Source of the DNA: an uncultured Prevotella sp.
Lineage (GTDB): Bacteria; Bacteroidota; Bacteroidia; Bacteroidales; Bacteroidaceae
Assembly (NCBI GenBank): GCA_944320285.1
Contig: CALUGX010000001.1
Coordinates: 1 to 64,000, forward strand
Direction of reading: 5' to 3'
Length of the DNA: 64,000 bases
The position numbers were made by a program, and so were the translations under genes. The notes under the pieces are model-generated. The model saw only the letters and a program-made list of their open reading frames with translations, ran no database searches and was not told the origin of the DNA. Below, one piece after another: positions 51,668 through 59,811 of the stretch. Every line of letters begins with the position of its first letter. The stretch's first letter is position 1.

Positions 51668-51779
51668 TTCATAATGCACAATTCATAACTCATAATTGGG
51701 CTGCGCAGTATTGTATGCTGTTTTATCAAAGATTGAAGCGCAGCCCAATTATGAGTTATGAATTCTGGATTATGAATTG
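51665..51779. repeat. Long inverted repeat between the SpoIID fusion and ampG-like genes
   Basis: ATTCATAACTCATAATTGGG continuing to 51706 pairs perfectly over 26 bp (51681-51706 with 51738-51763, loop 31 nt); further pairing outside takes the stem to about 42 bp. The outer arms AATTCATAAT repeat. It starts before the stop codon's neighbourhood ends and lies between co-directional genes 128 bp apart. Confidence 0.85.
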
Positions 51780-51794
51780 AAAGAATTGTGAATT

Positions 51795-53084
51795 ATGAAA
51801 TGTGAATTTAAAAAAAATCCTTGGAGCTGGGTGCCGTCGTTGTATTTCGCCGAAGGTCTGCCTTACGTGGCGGTAATGACGATCTCGCTTGTGCTTTACA
51901 AGCAGTTGGGACTTACCAACGCAGAAATCACTTTTTACACTTCGTGGCTTTACTTGCCGTGGGTAATCAAGCCGTTATGGAGCCCGTTTGTTGACATCAT
52001 AAAGACGAAACGCTGGTGGATAATAACCATGCAGCTGCTTGTCGGTGCGGCGTTTGGCGGAGTCGCTTTTACCATTCCTACCGATTTTTGGCTTCAGGGC
52101 ACGCTTTGTTTCTTTTGGCTGATGGCATTCAGCAGTGCCACACATGATATTGCGGCTGACGGTTTCTATATGCTTGGCCTCGACGAGCATAAACAGGCAT
52201 GGTTCGTTGGTATCCGAAGTACGTTCTACCGCCTTGCAACAATCTTCGGTCAGGGCTTTCTCGTAATGGTGGCCGGCAATCTGCAAGTAATTTTCCGTGG
52301 CAGCATACGCTATTCGTGGAGCCTGATGTTCTACGGTGTCACGGGACTGTTCATAGCCTTGTGGCTGTGGCACAGTTATGTGTTGCCGTGCCCGCTGTCC
52401 GACCGCAAGAGGCGTAATGCACGCGCTTCTGATATTTGGAAGGATTTGAGTCATTCCATAACAACGTTCTTTACGAAGTTCCCTTTGCGCGAAACCATTT
52501 GGGCTTTCCTTTTCATGTTGCTTTACCGTATGCCGGAGGGCTTGTTGGCCAAGGTCTCGTCACTGTTTCTCATTGATGGCTCCAGCAACGGCGGACTGGG
52601 TTTATCGCCACAGGAATACGGCTTGGTGCAGGGCACTGTCGGCATCGTAGGCCTCACTTTGGGTGGTATCCTTGGCGGAATGGCCGCAGGTAAAGACGGA
52701 CTCAAACGTTGGCTTTGGCCTATGGTGTGCGCCATAACCTTGCCCGATCTTGTGTATGTCTACCTCAGTTACGCAATGCCTGACAGCCTTGCAATCGTTA
52801 ATGTCTGTGTCTTCGTGGAACAATTCGGTTACGGTTTCGGTTTTACAGCTTATATGCTATACCTTATTTATTACAGCCAAGGCGAATACAAAACTTCACA
52901 TTACGCCCTCTGTACAGCTCTCATGGCTCTCTCAATGATGCTTCCGGGCCTTGTTGCGGGCTGGCTTCAAGAGCTTGTGGGCTATCTTTGGTTCTTCATC
53001 ATTGTTGTTTTGCTGTGCGCAATGACGTTTGTTGTCGCTGCATTTGTGAAGATAGATCCGGAGTTCGGGAAGAAGGAAGTATGA
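51795..53084 (+). CDS. AmpG-like MFS permease
   Basis: 429 residues, 12 transmembrane segments. NPWSWVPSLYFAEGLPYVAVMTISLVLYKQLG and FYTSWLYLPWVIKPLWSPFVD are the usual start of Bacteroidetes AmpG-type transporters, and ATHDIAADGFYMLGLDEHKQAWFVGIRSTFYRLATI is the conserved first-half motif. AmpG imports anhydro-muropeptides released from peptidoglycan. Its place after a SpoIID-domain gene supports a cell-wall recycling role. Start at 51795 is the last part of a repeat-rich spacer. Confidence 0.87.
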   Translation: MKCEFKKNPWSWVPSLYFAEGLPYVAVMTISLVLYKQLGLTNAEITFYTSWLYLPWVIKPLWSPFVDIIKTKRWWIITMQLLVGAAFGGVAFTIPTDFWLQGTLCFFWLMAFSSATHDIAADGFYMLGLDEHKQAWFVGIRSTFYRLATIFGQGFLVMVAGNLQVIFRGSIRYSWSLMFYGVTGLFIALWLWHSYVLPCPLSDRKRRNARASDIWKDLSHSITTFFTKFPLRETIWAFLFMLLYRMPEGLLAKVSSLFLIDGSSNGGLGLSPQEYGLVQGTVGIVGLTLGGILGGMAAGKDGLKRWLWPMVCAITLPDLVYVYLSYAMPDSLAIVNVCVFVEQFGYGFGFTAYMLYLIYYSQGEYKTSHYALCTALMALSMMLPGLVAGWLQELVGYLWFFIIVVLLCAMTFVVAAFVKIDPEFGKKEV

Positions 53085-53200
53085 GAAGTTAAAGAATTTA
53101 GAGGAGGTATAGAAGTTAAAGCCGTAACCTTTATTGGAAAATAATATTGAAAATCATTTGACTTTAACTTCTATACATCCTCTAAATTCTTTAACTTCAT
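53081..53200. repeat. Long inverted repeat between ampG-like and cation facilitator genes
   Basis: Arm 53081-53121 pairs with 53162-53200 over about 39 bp with one mismatch and a 2-bp bulge; loop 40 nt. Core GAAGTTAAAGAATTTAGAGG. The ampG-like stop codon (53082-53084) lies inside the first arm. The sequence is unrelated to the repeat at 51.7 kb. Confidence 0.85.
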
Positions 53201-53219
53201 AATATTAATAATAAGAGTT

Positions 53220-54146
53220 ATGGAAAATCGTGAACGCAGAATTTACCGTGTTACGGTGCTTGGCAGCATAATCAACGTGCTGCTTGTAGTCCTGAAGTTT
53301 GCCTTCGGAGTGCTCGGCCGCTCGTCGGCGATGATAGCCGACGCCGTACATTCACTTTCCGATTTGGTTACGGACGTAATTGTAATAGTCTTTGTCAAAC
53401 TCAGCAATAAACCGCAAGACAGTGACCACGATTACGGCCACGGCAAGTATGAGACTCTGGCTACGGCCTTCATCGGCCTTGCCCTGTTCGCTGTGGGCGT
53501 GATGATACTTTACGGCGGGGCTGAAAAGATATTCGCCGCCCTGCGCGGCGATGTCTTGCCACAGCCGGGCATGATAGCTTTATGGGCGGCGTTGATAAGC
53601 GTCGTGTCGAAAGAGTGGTGTTATCGTTTCACTGTAAGTGTGGGGCGCAGCGTTCAGTCTCAGGCCGTTGTTGCCAACGCCTGGCATCACCGCAGTGACG
53701 CCTTCTCGTCCATAGGCACGGCCCTTGGCATAGGCGGAGCCATTTTCCTTGGCGAACGCTGGACCGTGCTCGACCCGATAGCTGCCGTCGTGGTGAGTAT
53801 TTTCATTATAAAGACAGCCCTCGCGCTGATGAAGCAGGCGTCTGACGAACTTTTGGAGAAAAGTCTTCCGGAAGACGTTGAGCGCAAGATAAAGGAAATA
53901 ACCGAGTCGGAAGATGGCGTAAGCGGGGTGCATAACCTGCGCACGCGCCGCATAGGTAACCGCATTTCCATTGAAATGCACCTGCGTATGTCCGGTGACC
54001 TGACGCTCTACGAGGCTCATCGCCGCGCCACCGATATTGAGCAGGAACTGCGTTGCCATTTCGGCGACGGCACTTACATAAACCTCCACATAGAACCCTT
54101 GAAGGTAAACGGCCGTTATGTGGAGCCGAAGGAAGTTAAGAATTAA
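53220..54146 (+). CDS. Cation diffusion facilitator (CDF) family metal exporter
   Basis: 308 residues, six transmembrane segments then a cytoplasmic ferredoxin-like domain. Metal-site motifs: DAVHSLSDLVTDV (HxxxD) in TM2 and NAWHHRSDAFSSIG (HxxxD) in TM5, together a likely zinc-type site. C-terminal VSGVHNLRTRRIGNRISIEMHLRM is the typical regulatory domain. It exports Zn or related divalent cations using protons. Start ATG at 53220 follows ATAATAAGAGTT. Confidence 0.93.
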   Translation: MENRERRIYRVTVLGSIINVLLVVLKFAFGVLGRSSAMIADAVHSLSDLVTDVIVIVFVKLSNKPQDSDHDYGHGKYETLATAFIGLALFAVGVMILYGGAEKIFAALRGDVLPQPGMIALWAALISVVSKEWCYRFTVSVGRSVQSQAVVANAWHHRSDAFSSIGTALGIGGAIFLGERWTVLDPIAAVVVSIFIIKTALALMKQASDELLEKSLPEDVERKIKEITESEDGVSGVHNLRTRRIGNRISIEMHLRMSGDLTLYEAHRRATDIEQELRCHFGDGTYINLHIEPLKVNGRYVEPKEVKN

Positions 54147-54396
54147 GGGTGAAAAGTTAAGAAAATATGCTCGTGTAGCTAACGGCGGACTTGCCGGTGT
54201 TGTCATTGCAACATCGACAAGTCCATTTTATAATAAGTTGGCGTGTCGTTTTTAGGATGTGGGAACGTTACCGCATATATTGGTGCGTAAAATAATTTGC
54301 CATTTTTCAAAAATAGTGCGGCATTGCTTCTGACGCAAAACAGCGTATGTTATGTGCTTGTTCGTAAACATCTGATAGTCAGCAAGATATGTATGG

Positions 54397-54490
54397 CATC
54401 GTAAAAGGGCGTCTTTCGTTTTGTAAAAGATGGCCTTTTAGCGTGCGGTTTGCCGCCTTTTACAAGTCGAAAGACGGCCTTTTGCAAAAT
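54397..54490. terminator. Large hairpin between converging genes (AAAAGG family, site F)
   Basis: TAAAAGGGCGTCTTTCG (54402-54418) pairs with CGAAAGACGGCCTTTT (54468-54483); inside, TTGTAAAAGATGGCCTTTTA faces GCCGCCTTTTACAAG. An imperfect stem of nearly 40 bp between the cation facilitator gene and the leftward small membrane gene. The rest of 54147-54520 shows nothing. Confidence 0.65.
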
Positions 54491-54520
54491 GGATTTTTAT
54501 GTTCCATGTGAAATTAGACA

Positions 54521-54877
54521 TCATCGTTTGGTCTTTTTTCTCCAAAGCGATGCTATGCTTGCTGCGATATTGGCCAAGGCCGCTGTCACAATCATGGTTA
54601 CGAACCATATCTTGAAGCTGTTGAGGCCGGCAAGGAGAGCGGCTATTATGGCGAAAGATACTGCGTATGCCAGAAGCACCATGTCGGCAATGCGTCTCAG
54701 CTGTTCGCCTTTTTGCCGCAAAAAGGCTGCAAGGCCGAGGATTACGGCGAAAGTCACCGCCCATACCGGGGGCTTGTCTTGGCTGCATACGGAGATGATG
54801 AATATTGCGGCGAAGACTATTCCCTGTGCCGCCCACCAGGTAGATATTATTTTGTCTTTTTTCGATATTGTGTTCAT
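54521..54877 (-). CDS. Small membrane protein of unknown function
   Basis: 118 residues with four predicted membrane segments (WWAAQGIVFAAIFIISVC; WAVTFAVILGLAAFL; IADMVLLAYAVSFAIIAALLA; IWFVTMIVTAALANIAASIASLW) and a basic end (RKKTKR). No family recognised. It starts 25 bp after the stop of the ZIP transporter gene on the same strand, so the two are probably co-transcribed, but no functional link can be read from the sequence. Confidence 0.7.
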   Translation of the reverse strand: MNTISKKDKIISTWWAAQGIVFAAIFIISVCSQDKPPVWAVTFAVILGLAAFLRQKGEQLRRIADMVLLAYAVSFAIIAALLAGLNSFKIWFVTMIVTAALANIAASIASLWRKKTKR

Positions 54878-54902
54878 AATAGATTTATTTACAGCGTTGT
54901 GT

Positions 54903-55673
54903 TCATCCTAAAACCACATCTAACACCATCATCAGCGTAAAGCCGATGGCGAAACCTATTGTGCCGATGTTGCTGTGTTCGCCCTCCGACATTTCAGGGA
55001 TTAACTCTTCTACCACCACATAGAGCATCGCTCCGGCGGCGAAGGCCAGCAGATAGGGTAGGGCTGGAGTCATCACGGAGGCCAAGAGTACGACGATAAG
55101 CCCGCCGATAGGTTCTACCACGCCGCTCAACGCCCCCATCGTGAACGAGCGCAGACGACTGTTGCCTTCGGCGCGCATGGGCATTGAGATGATTGCCCCT
55201 TCCGGGATGTTCTGTATGGCGATGCCTACGGCCATAGCCATTGCCGCTGCCGTTGTGATTTGCGTGCCGTTTTGTAACGCTCCGGCCAGCACTACGCCCA
55301 CGCCCATACCTTCCGGCAGGTTATGTATAGTTACTGCAAGCGAGAGCATAGCCGTGCGCGATAAGCGGCTGCGTGGACCTTCAGGCTTGGCGTTGCCTAA
55401 GTGAAGGTGAGGCGTAATGCGGTCTATGAGCAGCAGAAAGGCCATTCCGGCAAGGAAGCCTACGGCTGCCGGGACGACGGACAGCTTGCCCATTCCGGCA
55501 GCTAAGTCCATGCCCGGTATGAGCAACGACCACACTGAGGCGGCCACCATGACGCCTGATGCGAAGCCGAGGAGAGCTTTTTGCACAGCTGCGGGCATCT
55601 TGTCTTTCATGAAAAACACGAAAGCCGATCCCAGTACGGTGCCGAGAAAGGGTATGAGGAGAGTAAGGAACAT
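54903..55673 (-). CDS. ZIP-family divalent metal transporter
   Basis: 256 residues, eight transmembrane segments. Metal path motifs: HNLPEGMGVG in TM4 and QNIPEGAIISMPM in TM5, plus E in VVEELIPEMSEGEHSN. Loop with HLHLG between TM3 and TM4. Resembles ZupT, which imports zinc and other divalent cations. It converges with repeats, and lies near a CDF exporter, so metal import and export genes are 0.8 kb apart on opposite strands. Confidence 0.92.
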   Translation of the reverse strand: MFLTLLIPFLGTVLGSAFVFFMKDKMPAAVQKALLGFASGVMVAASVWSLLIPGMDLAAGMGKLSVVPAAVGFLAGMAFLLLIDRITPHLHLGNAKPEGPRSRLSRTAMLSLAVTIHNLPEGMGVGVVLAGALQNGTQITTAAAMAMAVGIAIQNIPEGAIISMPMRAEGNSRLRSFTMGALSGVVEPIGGLIVVLLASVMTPALPYLLAFAAGAMLYVVVEELIPEMSEGEHSNIGTIGFAIGFTLMMVLDVVLG

Positions 55674-55689
55674 AGGTTGTAGTATTTAA

Positions 55690-55835
55690 GACCCGCCCCA
55701 ATCCCCTCCCGAAGGGAAGGGGCTTTGGTTACCGGTAGTGGGTATTCGTTAGTTATTGATAATGTAAAAATGCCGGATTAAATGTCTAAAACACATCAAA
55801 CTCCCTCCCTTTGGGAGGGTTGGGGTGGGGTTTTA
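55690..55835. repeat. Facing pair of CCTCCCC palindromes (family R, pair 2)
   Basis: Arm 55690-55724 (ACCCGCCCCAATCCCCTCCC...) faces arm 55797-55835 (CTCCCTCCCTTTGGGAGGGT...GGGGTGGGG), pairing imperfectly over about 30 bp. The second arm reaches the stop codon of the amidase gene (55833). Between leftward genes aguB and the ZIP gene. Confidence 0.75.
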
Positions 55836-56708
55836 ATCAATAAACCGTTTGGTTATCTCTCCGTATCCGTCAATTCTCCGGTCGCGGAGGAACGGCCACC
55901 AGCGGCGCACCTGTTCGCCGCGTTGCAGGTCGATGTCAACCACTGTGCGTTCTTCTTCCGTGCTTGATGCGCGGTAAAGCAACTCGCCTTGCGGCCCGGC
56001 TACGAACGAACTGCCCCAGAACTGTATGCCGCCGGTCTGTCCTGACGGGTCTGTCTCGTGCCCGACGCGGTTCACTGCAACAACGGGCAGACCGTTGGCA
56101 ACGGCGTGTCCGCGCTGCACAGTGGTCCAAGCCTCACGCTGACGTTGCTGTTCTGTCTCTGTGTCGGAGCTTTCATAGCCTATGGCAGTAGGGTAGATGA
56201 GCATTTCCGCACCTTGTAAAGCCATCAGCCGGGCGGCTTCCGGATACCATTGATCCCAGCATACGAGCACTCCGAGGCGGCCGACCGATGTGTCGATGGG
56301 ACGGAAACCGATGTCGCCCGGTGTGAAATAAAACTTCTCGTAGTAAGCGGGGTCATCAGGGATGTGCATCTTTCGGTATTTGCCGGCTATCGTTCCGTCG
56401 CGCTCTATGACGACAGCCGTGTTATGGTAAAGCCCTGCGGCGCGCCTCTCAAACAGCGATGTGACGAGCACCACGCCGAGTTCCTTGGCCAAAGAGCAGA
56501 AGAAATCGGTTGACGGGCCGGGTATTGGTTCGGCCAAGTCGAAGTTGTCGACGTTTTCAATTTGGCAGAAATACAGCGAGTTGTGAAGCTCCTGAAGCAC
56601 TATGAGCTCTGCGCCCTCTGCGGCCAAGACCCTTATGCTGTCGGCCAGTCGGCGCATATTGTCGTCGCGGTCGGCGGTGTTATGTTGTTGGATTATGCCT
56701 GTTTTCAT
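55833..56708 (-). CDS. aguB: N-carbamoylputrescine amidase
   Basis: 291 residues, nitrilase superfamily. It splits N-carbamoylputrescine to putrescine, CO2 and ammonia, the last step of arginine-derived putrescine synthesis. Catalytic triad: Glu in LQELHNS, Lys in KYRKMHIPDDPAYYEKFYFTPGD, Cys in LVCWDQWYPEAARLMAL. Start ATG at 56708 gives MKTGIIQQHN; an upstream in-frame ATG at 56801 would only translate the repeat pair in the spacer. The agmatine deiminase gene lies upstream on the same strand, so the two steps are encoded together. Confidence 0.93.
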   Translation of the reverse strand: MKTGIIQQHNTADRDDNMRRLADSIRVLAAEGAELIVLQELHNSLYFCQIENVDNFDLAEPIPGPSTDFFCSLAKELGVVLVTSLFERRAAGLYHNTAVVIERDGTIAGKYRKMHIPDDPAYYEKFYFTPGDIGFRPIDTSVGRLGVLVCWDQWYPEAARLMALQGAEMLIYPTAIGYESSDTETEQQRQREAWTTVQRGHAVANGLPVVAVNRVGHETDPSGQTGGIQFWGSSFVAGPQGELLYRASSTEEERTVVDIDLQRGEQVRRWWPFLRDRRIDGYGEITKRFID

Positions 56709-56723
56709 ATTTATGTTATTTGA

Positions 56724-56834
56724 AACCCACCCCAACCCTCCACAAGGGAGGGAGTTGGAAATGCTTTTGTTGAAACGGAAATATTCGTTTGGGGTAATCA
56801 AGTTCCCTCCCTTGGGGAGGGTTGGGGTGGGTGT
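56724..56834. repeat. Facing pair of CCTCCCC palindromes (family R, pair 3), inside the agu operon
   Basis: Arms 56724-56752 (AACCCACCCCAACCCTCCACA..) and 56807-56834 (CTCCCTTGGGGAGGGTTGGG..) are complementary over about 28 bp. It occupies the 133-bp spacer between aguA and aguB, which are co-directional. Confidence 0.8.
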
Positions 56835-56841
56835 TTATTGT

Positions 56842-57879
56842 TTATTCTTTCGGAAATTGCATCGTGCAACAATGCAGCGAACCGTGCTGACGGATAACGG
56901 TGCGGCTGTCAATGCCGATGAGTTCGCGGCCTGGAAATGCCTCGGCAATAACCCGTGCGGCCTCGTCGTCGTTGTCAGGTTGGCCGTATGTGGGGTAGAT
57001 TACAGCCCCGTTGATTACCACGAAGTTAGCGTAAGTGGCCGGCAGGCGGTCGTCTCCGTCGTAGATAGGTCGCGGCATGGGTAGCGGAAGCAGGCGGTAT
57101 GGTTGCCCGTCTGCTGAGCGGAATGTTTTTAATTGCTCTTCCATCAGCTTCAGGTCGTCATAGTGGCTGTCGCTTTCGTCGGTGCAACGTATATATAATA
57201 AGGTGTCGTCAGGGGCCGTGCGTACAAGGGTGTCTATGTGGCCGTCGGTATCGTCGCCCTCAAGATGTCCGTAATCAATCCACAGAATGCGGTCGGCGCA
57301 GAGGTAATCTTTCAGCCGTTGCTCTATTTCTTGACGTGACAGGGGCTGGTTGCGGTTAGGGGCCAGCAGGCATTGGCTCGTGGTAAGCACCGTGCCGTGC
57401 CCGTCGCTCTCTATCGAGCCGCCCTCAAGCACGAAGTCGTTGTGGTCTACGTATTCGCCTTCCACCACCTTGTTGATATACAGGCTGCGGTTGATGGCGT
57501 TGTCGAGTGCCGCCTCGAACTTTTCACCCCAGCCGTTGAAGCGGAAGTCGAGCAGGCGTGCGTGTGCGCCGTCGGTAACGGTGATGAAACCGTGGTCGCG
57601 CGCCCAAGTGTCGTTAGTGGGGCAACAGTGCAGCGTGACGTTTGCCATCTGACATTCTGTCAGCCTCTTGCAGAGCTGTGCCTTTACTTCCGCAGGTTCA
57701 GGCGTGACGACTATCAGCCGTTGGTGGCGCGTTATTGCGTCGGCCATTTCTACATAAGTGGCGCAGATGTCATCTAAATATTCACGCCAGTCTGTGTCGC
57801 CGTGAGGCCATGTCAGCTGCATTGCGCTTTGCCAGGCCCATTCCGGCGGCAGTGAGTAGTGGTTGGTGTCTTTTTGCAT
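56842..57879 (-). CDS. aguA: Agmatine deiminase
   Basis: 345 residues, guanidine-group-modifying enzyme (peptidyl-arginine-deiminase-like fold). It turns agmatine into N-carbamoylputrescine and ammonia. Motifs: TNDTWARDHGFITV (Asp), LEGGSIESDGHGTVLTT, GHLEGDDTDGHIDTLVR (catalytic His) and the C-terminal catalytic Cys in GSLHCCTMQFPKE. Start ATG at 57879 (MQKDTNHYS) is set by the promoter at 57912-57943; a longer frame would start upstream of transcription. Confidence 0.94.
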   Translation of the reverse strand: MQKDTNHYSLPPEWAWQSAMQLTWPHGDTDWREYLDDICATYVEMADAITRHQRLIVVTPEPAEVKAQLCKRLTECQMANVTLHCCPTNDTWARDHGFITVTDGAHARLLDFRFNGWGEKFEAALDNAINRSLYINKVVEGEYVDHNDFVLEGGSIESDGHGTVLTTSQCLLAPNRNQPLSRQEIEQRLKDYLCADRILWIDYGHLEGDDTDGHIDTLVRTAPDDTLLYIRCTDESDSHYDDLKLMEEQLKTFRSADGQPYRLLPLPMPRPIYDGDDRLPATYANFVVINGAVIYPTYGQPDNDDEAARVIAEAFPGRELIGIDSRTVIRQHGSLHCCTMQFPKE

Positions 57880-57911
57880 TTTTAATCCTTTTGCGGGGTG
57901 ATATTGCCTTA

Positions 57912-57943
57912 CAAAAGTAGTATAAATAAGGGTAACAGGCAAA
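57912..57943 (-). promoter_or_regulatory. Promoter of aguA-aguB
   Basis: Minus strand TTTG (57940-57943), 20-bp spacer, TACTTTTG (57912-57919). Leader about 25 nt. Confidence 0.75.
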
Positions 57944-58002
57944 TAAAACGCTCTTTTTTTCTGACTATTGGAGTTTTACTGACATCTTGTCGGTTAAAAG
58001 CG

Positions 58003-58035
58003 TTGATATAAGTCAATCGGTTTGACGCAAGTCAA
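58003..58035. promoter_or_regulatory. Two CRP/FNR-like palindromes in tandem
   Basis: TTGATATAAGTCAA (58003-58016) and TTGACGCAAGTCAA (58022-58035) each have the TTGAn-N4-nTCAA form bound by CRP/FNR-family regulators; the second is perfect in its half-sites. Centres are 19 bp apart. They lie between the aguA promoter and that of the 34-residue gene and could act on either. Confidence 0.5.
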
Positions 58036-58096
58036 AATACTCTGTCATAAAGCGATTTTTCGAGGTCCGGGCGTTACACGATGACGTTAATGGTAT

Positions 58097-58104
58097 TAAC
58101 TTTG
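58097..58104 (+). promoter_or_regulatory. -7 element ahead of the 34-codon gene
   Basis: TAACTTTG followed by CACCGG, with GTTA 20 bp upstream (58073-58076) as an imperfect -33. Transcription would start near 58110. Confidence 0.5.
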
Positions 58105-58185
58105 CACCGGTGATAAGAAAAAAGGATAACAGGATGTGAAGGCGCATCCGACAAGTAGAACTAAAAATAGAAAGGTAAAAAGATT

Positions 58186-58290
58186 ATGAAAAAGATTGTT
58201 AACAGGATTTTGGACAGCAAGAAGTTTAACAGGTATTGCGTAAACGTTTTGAAAATGTACAACTACGGACGTGTGAATATGCCTGTGTGA
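58186..58290 (+). CDS. Small basic protein, 34 residues
   Basis: ATG 58186 to TGA 58290, sequence from MKKIVNRILDSKKFNRYC to YNYGRVNMPV. Net charge about +7, with a likely amphipathic helix and one Cys. It has its own predicted promoter, a leader with GAAAGGTAAAAAGATT before the ATG, and a terminator at 58393-58435, so it looks like an independent transcription unit. No family recognised; it is too short for standard gene callers. Confidence 0.55.
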   Translation: MKKIVNRILDSKKFNRYCVNVLKMYNYGRVNMPV

Positions 58291-58392
58291 CGTCTTGTAA
58301 TGTAGGAAGCCGTAGGCTTGTCCGCCGTACAGCGATACGCGGTTAAGATGTGCCACGGTTTTCGTTGAATGCAAACGAACAAATAAGCCGGT

Positions 58393-58435
58393 CGGGCTGA
58401 TTTTATGGCGAAAGCTGTAAAATCAGCCCGATTTT
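58393..58435 (+). terminator. Terminator after the 34-codon gene
   Basis: CGGGCTGATTTTA (58393-58405) and TAAAATCAGCCCG (58418-58430), 12-nt loop, then ATTTTCTTG. Confidence 0.8.
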
Positions 58436-58475
58436 CTTGTCTGTCAGCGATTTATTCACTATTTTCGCTGTCACT

Positions 58476-59339
58476 ATGAGCAAAATTAAGATTTATGTGT
58501 TAGCGTTGTGTTCGGCGGTCGTGCTTTCCTCGTGTGACTTCTTGGAGCGCAACAAGCCCCTTGTCAACGAGGTTGGCAAGGCGTTGGTGAGTGAGATAGA
58601 GAACGCAAGGCAGGAGATGGGCAAAGAGGATGCCTCCGCCGGTCCCGTTGACGGAGGCGACGAGTTGCTCAATCAGGCGTCTCCCGACGGTATGCAGGAA
58701 CAGATGTTGACGCGGACGGGATACATTGTGTCATACAACAAGACTACGAAGCTGCCCAACTGGGTGGCCTGGCACCTTACGGCAGACCGCTGCGAGGGAC
58801 CGGCCAAGCGTTCGGGCGTTGACTTCGAGGCCGACACTGATGTGCCAGCGCCGCGCGCCGAAGACGGTGACTATTACGGTTCGGGTTACGACCGCGGGCA
58901 TATGTGCCCGGCTGCCGACAACAAATATAGCGTGAAAGCGATGGAAGAGTCGTTCCTGTTCACAAATATGTGCCCTCAGAACGGCAACCTCAACCGCGGC
59001 GACTGGAACGAGATGGAGCAGGCCTGCCGCCGCTGGGCCGAGGATTACGGCGGTGTCTACATCGTGTGCGGCCCAATTCTGTATAAAGGCAAGCCTAAGA
59101 CGATAGGCAAGAACAAGGTGGTAGTGCCGGAGGCATTCTTCAAAGTGGTGCTCCGCACGGGCAAAGACCCGAAGGCCATCGGCTTCATCTATAAAAACGC
59201 CGAGGGGAACCGCCCAAAAGGCGACTATGTTAACACCGTGGACGAGGTGGAGCGTATCACGGGAATCGACTTCTTCCCGGCGCTCCCGGATGATGTGGAG
59301 ACAAAGGTCGAGGCCGCCGCCGACATTGCCGACTGGTGA
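58476..59339 (+). CDS. Surface DNA/RNA non-specific endonuclease, lipoprotein
   Basis: 287 residues. Lipobox VVLSSC after MSKIKIYVLALCSA, so the protein is exported and lipid-anchored. The DNA/RNA non-specific nuclease domain (about 90-270) carries the DRGH motif in GSGYDRGHMCPAADNKY, the metal-site Asn/Glu region TNMCPQNGNLNRGDWNEMEQ, and VYIVCGPIL. It cuts DNA and RNA with a bound Mg. Start 58476 is chosen over 58437, which lies at the terminator hairpin. Likely scavenges extracellular nucleic acid. Confidence 0.92.
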   Translation: MSKIKIYVLALCSAVVLSSCDFLERNKPLVNEVGKALVSEIENARQEMGKEDASAGPVDGGDELLNQASPDGMQEQMLTRTGYIVSYNKTTKLPNWVAWHLTADRCEGPAKRSGVDFEADTDVPAPRAEDGDYYGSGYDRGHMCPAADNKYSVKAMEESFLFTNMCPQNGNLNRGDWNEMEQACRRWAEDYGGVYIVCGPILYKGKPKTIGKNKVVVPEAFFKVVLRTGKDPKAIGFIYKNAEGNRPKGDYVNTVDEVERITGIDFFPALPDDVETKVEAAADIADW

Positions 59340-59377
59340 CGTTATGCACTGTTTATTTATACTTGTAAGACCTTTTC

Positions 59378-59413
59378 GCGACACGGTGGCGATTGTCATC
59401 GTGTCGTTTTTTT
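59378..59413 (+). terminator. Terminator of the nuclease gene
   Basis: CGACACGGTG (59379-59388) and CATCGTGTCG (59397-59406), followed by TTTTTTT (59407-59413). Confidence 0.85.
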
Positions 59414-59587
59414 GTTTGTCTGCAAGTCTTTTATGTGTCGGTATTTTATGAATGACGGTGATAGCCAATAGTTAAAAAGCGTTATTTACCAATACTTCGC
59501 CTGATGTTGCGAACGTGCTTGTGCCTATATTGGAGATGCTTATGTAATTTACTGGTAATCAATGATATATGCAGTAGTTTCCCACTG

Positions 59588-59643
59588 TAATGTAAAAGGT
59601 GCCCTTTTAGCTTGTGAAAGGATACCTTTTGCATCGCAAAACG
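59588..59643. repeat. AAAAGG-CCTTTT palindrome family, site G
   Basis: TAATGTAAAAGGTGCCCTTT, then GTGAAAGGATACCTTTTGCA and TCGCAAAACG: two palindromic units 20 bp apart, closely like site D. Confidence 0.65.
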
Positions 59644-59760
59644 TGGCTTATGGCACGGCTGTTGGCCATGTTTCGTTTTCCATTAAGCCGTAAGGCTGTT
59701 TTTATTTATAGGTTTTTAACGCCTTGTCGGTTAAAATATGTAAATGTAAATCGTAACGCT

Positions 59761-59790
59761 TTGATTTGCCACCGGAAATCACTATCTTTG
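59761..59790 (+). promoter_or_regulatory. Promoter of the Nif3-like gene
   Basis: TTG (59761-59763), 19-bp spacer, TATCTTTG (59783-59790). The transcript would carry the whole repeat element in its leader of about 160 nt. Confidence 0.65.
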
Positions 59791-59811
59791 CAAGATAAAA
59801 TAAAAATGAAT

